DNA of 63,161 nt from positions 1 through 63,161 of the forward strand of contig JBDRRS010000026.1 of NCBI GenBank assembly GCA_043825615.1, read 5' to 3'. A program made the translations under genes and the position numbers. Below, piece after piece: positions 1 to 8,644 of the stretch. Origin of the DNA: JBDRMV01 sp043825615 (lineage in GTDB: Bacteria > CG03). The notes under the pieces are model-generated. The model worked only from the letters and a program-made list of their open reading frames with translations. It did not search any database and was not told the DNA's origin. The stretch's first letter is position 1. Each line of letters opens with the position of its first letter.

Positions 1-1
1 C

Positions 2-1309
2 GGCGGTCTCGCGAAAAGCGTAAAAAAATACGGGTGTATTTTTGATTACGGCGCTCACGGATACCATTCAAACAAAAAAGAAATACTAAAAATTTTTAAA
101 CAGCTCGCGGGGAATTTTACGGTTCGGGAGAAAAACGTTAAAATAAATTTTCTCGGGAAGTATTATAAATATCCGCTGGAAGCATTTGACCTGGCAAAGA
201 AACTTGACCCTCTCCTTTCGTTTGTGTGTTTTCTGGATTTTGTGATAGCAAGAGTAAAGAGAAGAGTTTTTAAGAAAAAAGACGATTCGATGGAGGACTG
301 GATTGTAAACCGATTCGGAAGAAAGATTTACGATATTTACTTTGGGCCGTATTCAACAAAAGTGTGGGGTGTTTCTCCTTCCCGGATAGCGGCTTCCTTT
401 TCGGAACACAGGATACCGCATTCTTCTCTTTTGGAACTTGCTCTGAAATCTTTCTGGAAGGGAAAGGGAAAAATAACGGGTAAGGAGCATCCTTACGCCC
501 CGCTTGTTGTTGAGTTTCTTTATCCGGAAATCGGGGCAGGGGTTATCCCTGAAAATATTCTATTGAAAATCAAAGAAAAAAACGGGCGGATTCACCTGAA
601 CTCAAATGTTAAAAAAATCTATGAGGGAGAAGGCGGCGTTAAACGGATTGTTTATTTTGAAAACGGCAGAGAAAGAGAAATCCTCTGCGACGGTGTGATT
701 TCCACAATTCCGGTTCCGGAACTCCTTGGGGCAATTGAACCTCTCCCGCCACAGGAGGTTCTTTCGGCTGCTTCGGAATTGAAATACAGGGCGATTGTCT
801 TTGCCTGTCTTGTCGTTAACCGCCCGTCTGTCATTCCCGCCCAGTCAATATATTTTACGAAAAAAGTTTTTAACCGCTTAAGCGACATGAGAAAACTCGG
901 AGCGGTTTCCGCGAGCCCCCCGTCAAAAACGTTGATTATTGCCGATATAATGTGTGATAAAGATGATGAAATATGGAACGAAAAGGATGAAGTTATTTGC
1001 GGAAAGGTGATAAGGGACATTGAAGCAGAGGGTTTCATAAGAAAAGAAGAAGTCGAAAATTCGTTTACTTTAAGATACGAACACGGCTACCCCGTATATC
1101 TCAAGGGTTACAAAGAGAATCTTGACAGAATTGCGGGATATTTCGGTAAAACGGATAATTTTCTTATTTCGGGAAGGCAGGGGCTTTTCAAATATGTCGA
1201 TATGGATTTGGCGCTGGAGATGGGTTTTAAATGCGCGGAATACTTTATTCGGAAAAAGAAGAAAGAGGCCTATGAAAATCTGTCGTATGAGGAAAAGTTC
1301 TTTGCGTAG
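2..1309 (+). CDS. FAD-dependent amine oxidase/protoporphyrinogen oxidase-like protein (5' partial)
   Basis: The reading frame is open from base 2, so the gene enters from the left. About 435 residues are visible. The first ones (GGLAKSVKKYG) look like the segment just after the N-terminal Rossmann FAD-binding motif, so only a few dozen residues should be missing. The body (YFGPYSTKVWG, then VISTIPVPELLG, with a C-terminal ISGRQGLFKYVDMDLALEMG) fits the flavin amine oxidase / UDP-galactopyranose mutase-like superfamily often found in glycan loci. An internal GTG at 224 is not the true start. The stop lies 2 bases before the next start, so it is co-transcribed with the glycan genes. The substrate is unknown; a sugar-nucleotide or lipid-linked sugar is an inference from context. 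Confidence 0.8.
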   Translation, partial: GGLAKSVKKYGCIFDYGAHGYHSNKKEILKIFKQLAGNFTVREKNVKINFLGKYYKYPLEAFDLAKKLDPLLSFVCFLDFVIARVKRRVFKKKDDSMEDWIVNRFGRKIYDIYFGPYSTKVWGVSPSRIAASFSEHRIPHSSLLELALKSFWKGKGKITGKEHPYAPLVVEFLYPEIGAGVIPENILLKIKEKNGRIHLNSNVKKIYEGEGGVKRIVYFENGREREILCDGVISTIPVPELLGAIEPLPPQEVLSAASELKYRAIVFACLVVNRPSVIPAQSIYFTKKVFNRLSDMRKLGAVSASPPSKTLIIADIMCDKDDEIWNEKDEVICGKVIRDIEAEGFIRKEEVENSFTLRYEHGYPVYLKGYKENLDRIAGYFGKTDNFLISGRQGLFKYVDMDLALEMGFKCAEYFIRKKKKEAYENLSYEEKFFA

Positions 1310-1311
1310 CG

Positions 1312-2739
1312 ATGAGTAGAATAGCATTTGTTCAGAATCTTTCCTTCGAATATTTGGGATTTGCTTATTTAGCCGGCATCTTAAAAAAAAATAAACACCG
1401 TGTCGAAATATTTATAGGGGACGGCGGCCGGAAGATGATATCCGAAATAATCAGTTACGAACCGGATATTATCGGTTTTTCCTGTACGACGGGCGTTCAC
1501 CGCCAGTGTTTAAAAATTGCCGGGGAACTGAAGAGAAAAATTAAAACCCCCATCATCTTCGGAGGGCCTCACCCTACATATTTTCCTGAAATAATAGAGC
1601 ACCCGGCGGTTGACATTGTCTGCATAGGCGAGGGGGAATATGCGGTATTGGAGTTGGCCGGACTGATTGACAGGAAGGAAAACATTTCCGCCGTGAAGAA
1701 CTGCTGGGTAAAAAGTAACGGGAAAATAGTGAAAAACGAACTGAGGCCGCTTGTTTCAAATCTGGACAGTTTACCTTTTCCCGACCATGAGGCCTATTAC
1801 AGGAAGTACCCGTATCTTGATAAGTCCTTGAAAGTGTTTATGACGACGCGCGGCTGTCCGTTCGACTGTGCTTTTTGCTTTAACCATGTTTTAAGAAAGA
1901 TGTATGAAGGAAAGGGAAAATATGTCAGGAGAAGAAGCGTAGAAAATGTAATAAGTGAAATTAAGCGGGTCAGAGATAATTATAATTTGAAAACGGTTTG
2001 TATAGGCGACGATGTTTTTATTCTTAACCGTGAATGGTTCAGGAACTTTGCGGACGCTTATGAGCGGGAAGTTAATTTGCCGCTTATCTGTTCAATCAGG
2101 GCCGATTCGGTGGATGAAGAAACAGTTAAAATATTGAAAAAGATCGGCTGCCGGAGTGTGTTTTTCGGCATTGAGTCCGGAAACCAGAACCTGCGGAACA
2201 GGCTGTTAAAGAAAAAAATAAGCAATGAGCAGATAGTCAAAACCGGCGGTTTGCTGAAAAAATACGGAATTAAGTTCAGGACTTATAACATACTCGGCTT
2301 TCCGTCGGAAACGCTGGATGAGGCGATTGATACGGTAAAAATCAATACGGAAATCAAAACCGACTATCCGTGGTGTTCAATTTTTTACCCGTATCCGAAA
2401 ACGGAACTGGGCGAGTACGCATCCTCCGGCGGATTTCTCGAACGCTCTCTTAATGACGCCGACCCGTCTTTTTTCCATACCAGCGTGGTCAAATCAGAAT
2501 ATAAAAAAGAATTTGAGAATTTGCAGAAATTATTTTTTTACGCTGTCAAATTCCCTTTCTTGCTCCCGTTTATCAGAAAAGTAATTAAATTACCCCGTAA
2601 TATTTTTTTTAATCTGGCATTTTTGTCAAGTTACGGCTGGTGTTACTTAAAAGTCGAAAATGTAACTTTGAAAGAGCTGATTTCTATTGCTCGGAAGAAT
2701 ACAAGAAAATTCTTTTTTGAAAAAGGGAGGGCAAATTGA
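1312..2739 (+). CDS. B12-binding-domain radical SAM protein
   Basis: 475 residues. The N-terminal ~130 residues resemble a cobalamin-binding Rossmann domain (FGGPHPTYFPE, CIGEGEY), although no clear DxHxxG histidine motif is visible. The radical SAM core follows, with the 4Fe-4S cysteines C182, C186 and C189 in GCPFDCAFC. This architecture matches the large B12-dependent radical SAM family that includes methyltransferases and ring-contraction enzymes. Members in O-antigen or exopolysaccharide loci are common, but their substrates are mostly unknown. It starts 2 bases after the upstream stop and overlaps the next gene by 4 bases, so it belongs to the glycan operon. Assignment to the superfamily is firm; the reaction is not known. 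Confidence 0.88.
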   Translation: MSRIAFVQNLSFEYLGFAYLAGILKKNKHRVEIFIGDGGRKMISEIISYEPDIIGFSCTTGVHRQCLKIAGELKRKIKTPIIFGGPHPTYFPEIIEHPAVDIVCIGEGEYAVLELAGLIDRKENISAVKNCWVKSNGKIVKNELRPLVSNLDSLPFPDHEAYYRKYPYLDKSLKVFMTTRGCPFDCAFCFNHVLRKMYEGKGKYVRRRSVENVISEIKRVRDNYNLKTVCIGDDVFILNREWFRNFADAYEREVNLPLICSIRADSVDEETVKILKKIGCRSVFFGIESGNQNLRNRLLKKKISNEQIVKTGGLLKKYGIKFRTYNILGFPSETLDEAIDTVKINTEIKTDYPWCSIFYPYPKTELGEYASSGGFLERSLNDADPSFFHTSVVKSEYKKEFENLQKLFFYAVKFPFLLPFIRKVIKLPRNIFFNLAFLSSYGWCYLKVENVTLKELISIARKNTRKFFFEKGRAN

Positions 2740-3395
2740 AAAAGACAGCGAAATCGTTTTTCCCGTATGAGAAGGTTAAGAATGACCCTGATTTTGAAGA
2801 GAAATTTTACAGGTTCATTGCGAAGAATTTTTCAAAAAAAGAACAGATTGAGATATACGGGGAATTCAAATTAAAGGACGACAGGTTTTCTAATATTATC
2901 AGGAAAGTTATTTTCAAGGCGCTCTGCAGAAAAGTCGGCCGCGACCTGAATCTTTCCCGTAACGTTTCCGTAAAACATCCCGAAACGTTTGAAATAGGCG
3001 AGCACGTTTTTATCGGGCCTGATGTCTTCTTTCAGGGCTGGCACAAGGGTAAATTAAAAATAGGGAACGGCACATGGATCGGCCCGGGAGTTTACATAGA
3101 CGCAAAGGATGTGATAATCAAGGATAAAATAGGAATTGGGCCGGCGGTGAAATTTATTTCTTCTCAGCACACGGGGATGCCTTCGGATATTCCGGTTTAT
3201 ATGACCGACCACATCGTTGAAACGATTACCGTGGAAAGCGGCGCGGATATCGGCGCCGGAGCGGTGATATTGCCGGGGGTCAGGATAGGGAGGAATTCTA
3301 TCATCGGAGCCGGGGCGGTAGTTAATAAAGACATACCGTCCTATTCGGTTGCCGCCGGCGTTCCGGCGAAAGTGATAAAAAAAAGAGGAAAATAG
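2736..3395 (+). CDS. Left-handed beta-helix (hexapeptide) acyltransferase
   Basis: 219 residues. From about residue 75 the sequence shows hexapeptide-repeat spacing (IGEHVFIGPDVFFQG, IGNGTWIGPGVYID) and the C-terminal signature GAGAVILPGVRIGRNSIIGA followed by VAAGVPAKVIKK, typical of the WbbJ/maltose acetyltransferase group of O-acyltransferases. The N-terminal ~65 residues are charged and helical. It lies directly before a Gfo/Idh dehydrogenase and a DegT aminotransferase. This trio is used in making N-acylated amino sugars (for example WbpB/WbpE/WbpD), so N- or O-acetylation of a nucleotide sugar is likely. It abuts the next gene with no gap. Confidence 0.87.
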   Translation: MKKTAKSFFPYEKVKNDPDFEEKFYRFIAKNFSKKEQIEIYGEFKLKDDRFSNIIRKVIFKALCRKVGRDLNLSRNVSVKHPETFEIGEHVFIGPDVFFQGWHKGKLKIGNGTWIGPGVYIDAKDVIIKDKIGIGPAVKFISSQHTGMPSDIPVYMTDHIVETITVESGADIGAGAVILPGVRIGRNSIIGAGAVVNKDIPSYSVAAGVPAKVIKKRGK

Positions 3396-4415
3396 ATGGT
3401 TAAAATCGGCACAATCGGGGCGGGATACTGGGGTCCGAACGTAATAAGGAATTTCAGCCGGATTAAAAGTGTGAAACTTGTAAAGTGCTGCGATAAGAAT
3501 AAAAAGAGGATGGCGCTGCTTAAAAAGCAGTATCCGGAAACGAAAGTTACAGAAAATCCTCGCAGCATTTTTGAAGACGGCAATATCGATGCCGTTTACA
3601 TTGCCACCCCCGCGGAAAGTCATTCTCGCCTGGTGAAAGAGGCGCTTCTTGCCGGCAAACACGTTCTTGTTGAAAAACCGCTTGCGACAAGCAGCCGTGA
3701 TGCCGTGGACCTGATAAAGACCGCCCGGAAAAAGAAAAAGGTTTTGATGGCAGGGCATGTTTTTGAATACAGCCCTGTTGTAAACAAAGTTAAGGAATGC
3801 ATCCGGAAGAACATACTCGGAAAGATAAATTATATCTACTCGTCGAGGACGAGTTTAGGCCCGAGAGCGCGGGAGGATGTCAATATCGTCTGGGATTACG
3901 CGATTCATGATGTTTCAATTCTGCTTTATGTGTTAAACGGATTTCCTGCCGCAGTAACGGCGACAGGAGGAACTTATTTGCGGAGAGGAATTGAGGACGT
4001 CGTTTTTTTTAGCATGTTTTTCCCGGGAAATATTCTCGCCCACTGCCACACCAGCTGGTATGACCCGCTGAAGGTAAGAAAAATAACGTTCGTGGGAAAT
4101 AAAAAAATGCTTCTTTATGATGATTTGGAAGAGAAAAACAAAATTGTGGTTTTTGACAGGGGGTATACTCCGCACCGCGGCACGGATAAGTTCGGGAATG
4201 ACGGTCTGCAATTGTATGACGGGGGTTTTAAGTCAATCGCATCCGCCGGCAAAGAACCGCTCAGAGCGGAATGCGAACATTTTCTCGACTGTATTTTAAA
4301 ATGTAAGGAACCGCGTTCCGGCGGGCCGTCAGCGGTTAAGGTTATACGGGTTCTGGAGGCGATAGATAAGTCAATAAAAAGCGAAGGTAAAAAAATTTAT
4401 CTTCGTAAAAAATGA
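3396..4415 (+). CDS. Gfo/Idh/MocA family NAD(P)-dependent sugar oxidoreductase
   Basis: 339 residues. The N-terminal Rossmann motif GTIGAGYWGPNV binds NAD(P). The family signature EKP lies at residues 93-95 (VLVEKPLATS), and the C-terminal alpha/beta substrate domain contains a DYAIHDVSILLYV motif with the expected histidine. The size is normal for the family. With the neighbouring acyltransferase and DegT aminotransferase it would form a dehydrogenation-transamination-acylation route to an acetamido sugar, as in WbpB/WbpE/WbpD or WlbA/B/C. That pathway role is inferred from gene order. Confidence 0.9.
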   Translation: MVKIGTIGAGYWGPNVIRNFSRIKSVKLVKCCDKNKKRMALLKKQYPETKVTENPRSIFEDGNIDAVYIATPAESHSRLVKEALLAGKHVLVEKPLATSSRDAVDLIKTARKKKKVLMAGHVFEYSPVVNKVKECIRKNILGKINYIYSSRTSLGPRAREDVNIVWDYAIHDVSILLYVLNGFPAAVTATGGTYLRRGIEDVVFFSMFFPGNILAHCHTSWYDPLKVRKITFVGNKKMLLYDDLEEKNKIVVFDRGYTPHRGTDKFGNDGLQLYDGGFKSIASAGKEPLRAECEHFLDCILKCKEPRSGGPSAVKVIRVLEAIDKSIKSEGKKIYLRKK

Positions 4416-4451
4416 ACGCTACCCTCCCGCCACCCGGATAAGGAAAAAGAA

Positions 4452-5621
4452 ATGAAAATGAATGTTCCGTTTGTTGATTTGCAAAAACAGTATTTGTCCT
4501 TGAAAAATGAGATAGACGGTGCGGTTAGCGACGTTTTGAAAGGCGGGCATTATATTCTGGGAGAAAGCGTTAAGAAATTTGAGGATGAGTTCGCCGCGTA
4601 TTGCGGAGCGAGATATGCCGTCGGTGTAAATTCAGGAACGGATGCTCTCCTGCTTTCGCTGGTTGCCTGCGGTATTAAACGGGGGGATGAAGTAATAACG
4701 GTTGCCAACACTTTCTTTGCGACCGCCGAGGCAATTTCTCATTCCGGGGCAAAACCGGTTTTTGTTGATATTGACGAGAGAACTTTCAATATAGATGCGG
4801 GGAAAATAGAGGAAAGAATTACAAGAAGAACCCGGGCAATAATACCCGTCCATCTTTACGGCCATCCGGCCGATATGAGCGCCGTTACGGCAATTGCTGA
4901 GAAACATAAATTGAAAGTTATTGAAGATGCCTGTCAGGCGGCGGGAGCGAAATACAGATTATCCGGCAAACCCCACACTTCTGTGGTAAGCGGAGACGAC
5001 TTACGGGGCAAGTGGAAGCCGGCGGGAAGCATGGGCGACTGCGGGTGTTTCAGTTTCGTCCCTGCAAAAAACCTGGGAGGTTACGGAGACGGGGGGATGG
5101 TTGTTACGGATAACCCGGAAATTGCGGAAAAAATCAAACAACTGAGGAATCACGGTTCTGCGGAAAAATATCTTCACGGGCTCGTCGGGTATAACAGCCG
5201 TCTGGACGAAATTCAGGCGGCAATTCTGAGAATTAAACTTAAAAAATTAGATAAATGGAATTCCGCACGCAGGGAAATCGCCGGTTTGTACGGTAAATTG
5301 CTGGAGAATACGGGTCTGGTTCTTCCGGTAGAAAAAAAAGGCGCAAGACACATCTTCCACCTTTACGTTGTCAGGAGCAGAAACAGGCAGCAGTTACAGA
5401 AGTTCTTAAATTTAAGGGGGATTTCTACAATAATTCACTACCCGGTTCCAATCAGCAGGCAGGCCGCCTATCGGGGTTTTAAGAGGACTTTTTTGCCGGT
5501 TACCGAAAGATGCACAGGGGAAATTCTTTCTCTGCCGGTATTTCCCGAGATGAGCGAGGCGCAGGCAAGATATGTTTGCGGCGCGGTCCGGGACTTTTAC
5601 AGCAAGAAATGCAGGCGATGA
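4452..5621 (+). CDS. DegT/DnrJ/EryC1/StrS-family sugar aminotransferase
   Basis: 389 residues, PLP-dependent. The start MKMNVPFVDLQKQYLSLK is typical of the family. The PLP-binding lysine is K206 in FVPAKNLGGYGDGG. It should convert a keto-nucleotide sugar to an amino sugar with glutamate as donor. Compared with its paralogue at 9591 it carries about 18 extra residues between DACQAAGAKY and the CFSF segment (DNA about 4962-5020). This stretch contains short inverted repeats and may be an in-frame repeat insertion. The stop overlaps the downstream nucleotidyltransferase gene. Confidence 0.92.
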   Translation: MKMNVPFVDLQKQYLSLKNEIDGAVSDVLKGGHYILGESVKKFEDEFAAYCGARYAVGVNSGTDALLLSLVACGIKRGDEVITVANTFFATAEAISHSGAKPVFVDIDERTFNIDAGKIEERITRRTRAIIPVHLYGHPADMSAVTAIAEKHKLKVIEDACQAAGAKYRLSGKPHTSVVSGDDLRGKWKPAGSMGDCGCFSFVPAKNLGGYGDGGMVVTDNPEIAEKIKQLRNHGSAEKYLHGLVGYNSRLDEIQAAILRIKLKKLDKWNSARREIAGLYGKLLENTGLVLPVEKKGARHIFHLYVVRSRNRQQLQKFLNLRGISTIIHYPVPISRQAAYRGFKRTFLPVTERCTGEILSLPVFPEMSEAQARYVCGAVRDFYSKKCRR

Positions 5622-6322
5622 TTCTTGCAGCGGGCAAAGGAACCCGTCTGAAATCCCTGACCCGCGAAATTCCCAAACCGATGCTTGAAATCGGCGGCAA
5701 GCCGATTCTTGAACATCTGATAAATTTGTTAAAGAAATATGGAGTAAACGAAATTGCCGTAAATCTTCACCATCTGAAGGATGCGATAAAAGGTTACTTC
5801 GGAGACGGTGAAAAATTCGGAGTGAGAATTACGTATTCGTATGAGGAGGAACTGCTCGGTTCTGCCGGCGCGGTCAAGAAGTTGGAAGATTTTTTCAGCG
5901 GGACTTTTTTTGTTGTTTACGGGGATTTGTTTACAAACGCCGATTTAAAAAACCTGCTTGAATTTCACAGGGATAAATCGTCGCAGGCCACAATTGCTCT
6001 TTACGAGGTTGAAAATCCCGAAGAGTGCGGGATTGCGGGTATTGATGCTGAAAACAGGATTGAAAAATTTATTGAAAAACCGAAGTCCGGCGAGGTTTTT
6101 ACTAATCTCGCGAATACGGGAATTTATGTGCTGGAACCGGAGATAATAGATTTTATCCCCGAAAACAAATTTTTTGATTTTGGAAGAGACCTTTTCCCTG
6201 TTTTGATAGAAAAGAAAATTCCTTTATACGGTTATCCGGTAAAAGAGTATCTGGCGGACATAGGGACCGCAGATAAATATGAAAAAGTACAAAAAGCATT
6301 TCTCGCCGGGCAATTATTATGA
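5609..6322 (+). CDS. hddC: Sugar-1-phosphate nucleotidyltransferase, HddC/RmlA-like
   Basis: The preferred start is ATG 5609 (MQAMILAAGKGTRL), giving 237 residues. ATG 5618, in an ATGA overlap with the upstream stop, is also possible. The frame is open further upstream to 5510, but that part lies inside the aminotransferase gene. The glycine-rich AAGKGTRL motif, KPMLEIGGKP and VVYGDLF identify a GT-A-fold nucleotidyltransferase. The length and the nearby hddA- and gmhA-like genes suggest D-glycero-alpha-D-manno-heptose-1-phosphate guanylyltransferase. A mannose- or glucose-1-phosphate substrate cannot be excluded, so the symbol is tentative. Confidence 0.72.
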   Translation: MQAMILAAGKGTRLKSLTREIPKPMLEIGGKPILEHLINLLKKYGVNEIAVNLHHLKDAIKGYFGDGEKFGVRITYSYEEELLGSAGAVKKLEDFFSGTFFVVYGDLFTNADLKNLLEFHRDKSSQATIALYEVENPEECGIAGIDAENRIEKFIEKPKSGEVFTNLANTGIYVLEPEIIDFIPENKFFDFGRDLFPVLIEKKIPLYGYPVKEYLADIGTADKYEKVQKAFLAGQLL

Positions 6323-7056
6323 ATGAAATAAGAAAAGCAGTTATTCCAGCCGCCGGCCGAGGTCTCAGAATGGCTCCACTCACGGATTTTATCCCGAAGG
6401 AAATGCTTCCTATCGGACAAAAACCGGCAATCGGGTATATTATAGATGAAATTTTTCGCAGCGGCATTAATGACTGCGCGGTTATTCTCAACAGAAAGAA
6501 GAAAATTCTTGAAAATTATCTTTTACTGAAGAGAAAATCCGGATTTCGCATCAAACTTTTTTATCAGAACACGCCTTCGGGCATCGGAGACGCTCTTTTG
6601 ATGGCGAGGAAATTTACAGGCAATGAGTCATTTGCAGTTCTTCTCCCTGATAATATCTTTTTATCGGAACAACCGGGAATTCTCCAGCTTATTTCTTTTT
6701 TCAAAGAAAATGGCGGCAGTTGCCTTGGATTGATTAAATTGAGAAAGAGCGATGTGGTGGGGTTTGAGGGAGGAGAATGGGGCATGTCTAAAATTTCCCG
6801 TTCTTGTTTTAGAATTGAAAAGAAAAGAGAAAAGAAAACCATGATAAGAGGTTTTGGAAGGTATGTTTTTACCCCGGATATTTTTCCCTGCCTTGAAAGA
6901 GCAAAAGAAAAAGCAGCCGGCGAATTTAACGAAGGAGATGCCTGTATGGAACTGGCGGCGGATGCGAAACTTTTCGGAGTTCTTCTTGACGGCAAAGGGT
7001 ATGACATCGGGAACCCGGCGGGGTATTTGAAAGCGCAAAGGGAGTTTTTGTGTTAA
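6319..7056 (+). CDS. galU: UTP-glucose-1-phosphate uridylyltransferase-like nucleotidyltransferase
   Basis: 245 residues. It begins MNEIRKAVIPAAGRGLRMAP, then PKEMLPIGQKPAIGYIIDE, the hallmark of GalU/HasC-type UDP-glucose pyrophosphorylases, and VLLPDNIF supplies the metal-binding acid. It is shorter than typical GalU (about 290 residues), and the C-terminal part (GKGYDIGNPAGYLKAQREF) is compact. It overlaps both neighbours by 4 and 7 bases. It probably supplies UDP-hexose to this glycan locus. A thymidylyl- or other nucleotidyl specificity is possible. Confidence 0.75.
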   Translation: MNEIRKAVIPAAGRGLRMAPLTDFIPKEMLPIGQKPAIGYIIDEIFRSGINDCAVILNRKKKILENYLLLKRKSGFRIKLFYQNTPSGIGDALLMARKFTGNESFAVLLPDNIFLSEQPGILQLISFFKENGGSCLGLIKLRKSDVVGFEGGEWGMSKISRSCFRIEKKREKKTMIRGFGRYVFTPDIFPCLERAKEKAAGEFNEGDACMELAADAKLFGVLLDGKGYDIGNPAGYLKAQREFLC

Positions 7057-8051
7057 TCGGAAGAGCGCCGCTCAGGATAAGTTTTGCGGGGGGGGGGACC
7101 GACTTGCCGTCATTTTACGCCAAATTCGGCGGCGGGGTGTTATCGGCGGCGATTAACGTGTATAATTACTGCATTTTTGAAAAAAGAAAGGATAAAAAAA
7201 TCCGGATTATCTCATCTGATTACAAGAGAAACGAAATTTTTTCCAATGCCGGAAGCATTGACGGCAAAAGGCCTCTCAATCTGGTTAAAGAAACAATCAG
7301 GTATTTTTCTCCGGATTCCGGTTTCAACGTTTTTATTGCCTCGGAAATTCCGACCGGCTCGGGCCTCGGGCTGTCTTCGTCGGTGGTTGTAAATCTGGTC
7401 AGGGTTTTGAGTTCTTTGAAAAACGAAAAAATTTCCAAAGCAAAAATAGCGGAAATTGCCGCGCACATAGAAATAGATGTTTGCAGAAGACCCATCGGGA
7501 AACAGGACCAGTATGCCGCATCTTTCGGCGGGCTTAATTTTATTACGTTTGGCGCAAAAGCCTCGGTGAAGCCGGTAAAGGCATCAGGAAAAACTTTGAA
7601 ACTCCTGGAAGAGAATTTAATGCTCTTTTTTACTGAAAGAACGTTAAATTCAGCGAGGGTTCTTTCAAGGCAGAAGCGGCTGATAAAAGAAAATGAGGGA
7701 AATGCTGTTTCTTCTCTCCTTGCTCTCAAAAAACTCGCGGGAAGGATGAAGGAGAGTGTGGAAAAAGGTAATTTGAACGCATTCGGGGAACTCCTTCATC
7801 TTTCGTGGGAGATGAAGAAAAAAATAACTTCGGGGATATCCAGCAGGCGTATAGATTATTTTTATAAACTTGCAAGAAGGAACGGAGCCGCGGGAGGCAA
7901 AATTTGCGGCGCCGGCGGAAGAGGTTTTTTATTGTTTTACTGTCCGCGGGGGAAACAGGAAAAAGTCAGGCATGCTCTAACTGCAGGCGGGCTTGAAGAA
8001 CTTGATTTCCGGTTTGATTTCAATGGAGCTCAAGTTACGAGGGAGAAGTAA
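7050..8051 (+). CDS. hddA: GHMP-family sugar kinase, D-glycero-D-manno-heptose 7-phosphate kinase-like
   Basis: 333 residues from a GTG start. It opens with LIGRAPLRISFAGGGTDLP and has the ATP-binding GHMP motif PTGSGLGLSSS, then RPIGKQDQYAASFGGLNF and a C-terminal GAAGGKICGAGGRGF. This pattern is specific to the HddA/fucokinase-like branch. It would phosphorylate the anomeric carbon of heptose 7-phosphate to the alpha-1,7-bisphosphate. The next gene, a phosphoheptose isomerase, would make its substrate. The gmhB phosphatase needed between kinase and nucleotidyltransferase is not in this window. Confidence 0.85.
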   Translation: MLIGRAPLRISFAGGGTDLPSFYAKFGGGVLSAAINVYNYCIFEKRKDKKIRIISSDYKRNEIFSNAGSIDGKRPLNLVKETIRYFSPDSGFNVFIASEIPTGSGLGLSSSVVVNLVRVLSSLKNEKISKAKIAEIAAHIEIDVCRRPIGKQDQYAASFGGLNFITFGAKASVKPVKASGKTLKLLEENLMLFFTERTLNSARVLSRQKRLIKENEGNAVSSLLALKKLAGRMKESVEKGNLNAFGELLHLSWEMKKKITSGISSRRIDYFYKLARRNGAAGGKICGAGGRGFLLFYCPRGKQEKVRHALTAGGLEELDFRFDFNGAQVTREK

Positions 8052-8053
8052 GA

Positions 8054-8644
8054 ATGAAAACGTTTAAGGATTATTTTAAAGGAATTGAAAAGATTGTGGA
8101 AGACGTTCAGATGAAGAAGGTCAACGAAATTATCGGTGTTTTCTGGGAGGCGTACAAAAAGGATAAACAGATTTTTATTTTCGGCAACGGCGGCTGCGCC
8201 GCCGCCTCCTCGCATTTTACCTGCGACATGGCAAAACTCACCATTACTCCCGGCCGCCGGCGGTTCAGGGTTATCTGCCTTTCCGCGAATATGTCGCTTC
8301 TGACCGCCTGGGCAAATGATACAGGTTACGCAAACATCTACGGTGAGCAGCTTGTGCACCTTATGAATCCCGGCGATGTCGTTATCGGTCTTACCGGAAG
8401 CGGCAACTCAATGAACATAATAAACGCCTTAAAATATGCGAATGAAAACGGCGGTAAGACGATCGCAATAACCGGTTTCGGCGGCGGAATGATAAAAGAC
8501 ATAGCCCGGTCCTCTCTTGTAGTCAGAAGCGACAACATGCAGCAGGTTGAGGATGTGTATTTGATGATAATGCATTTCATAGCATTATCTCTGAGAAACA
8601 GAGTTAGGGCGGACAAGAAAGATAATAAAGGGCATCGGCAGTGA
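8054..8644 (+). CDS. gmhA: SIS-domain phosphoheptose isomerase
   Basis: 196 residues. The SIS-domain motif FGNGGCAAASSHFTCDMAK, then TGSGNSMNIINALKYA and the C-terminal MQQVEDVYLMIMHFIALSL match D-sedoheptulose 7-phosphate isomerase. The enzyme makes D-glycero-D-manno-heptose 7-phosphate, the substrate of the HddA-like kinase just upstream. It begins 2 bases after the kinase stop and overlaps the downstream epimerase by 4 bases. Confidence 0.9.
   Translation: MKTFKDYFKGIEKIVEDVQMKKVNEIIGVFWEAYKKDKQIFIFGNGGCAAASSHFTCDMAKLTITPGRRRFRVICLSANMSLLTAWANDTGYANIYGEQLVHLMNPGDVVIGLTGSGNSMNIINALKYANENGGKTIAITGFGGGMIKDIARSSLVVRSDNMQQVEDVYLMIMHFIALSLRNRVRADKKDNKGHRQ

Noticed and set aside
5510..5608. Upstream extension of the nucleotidyltransferase frame
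   Set aside because: It lies inside the DegT gene, and the family N-terminus starts at MQAMILAAG (5609).
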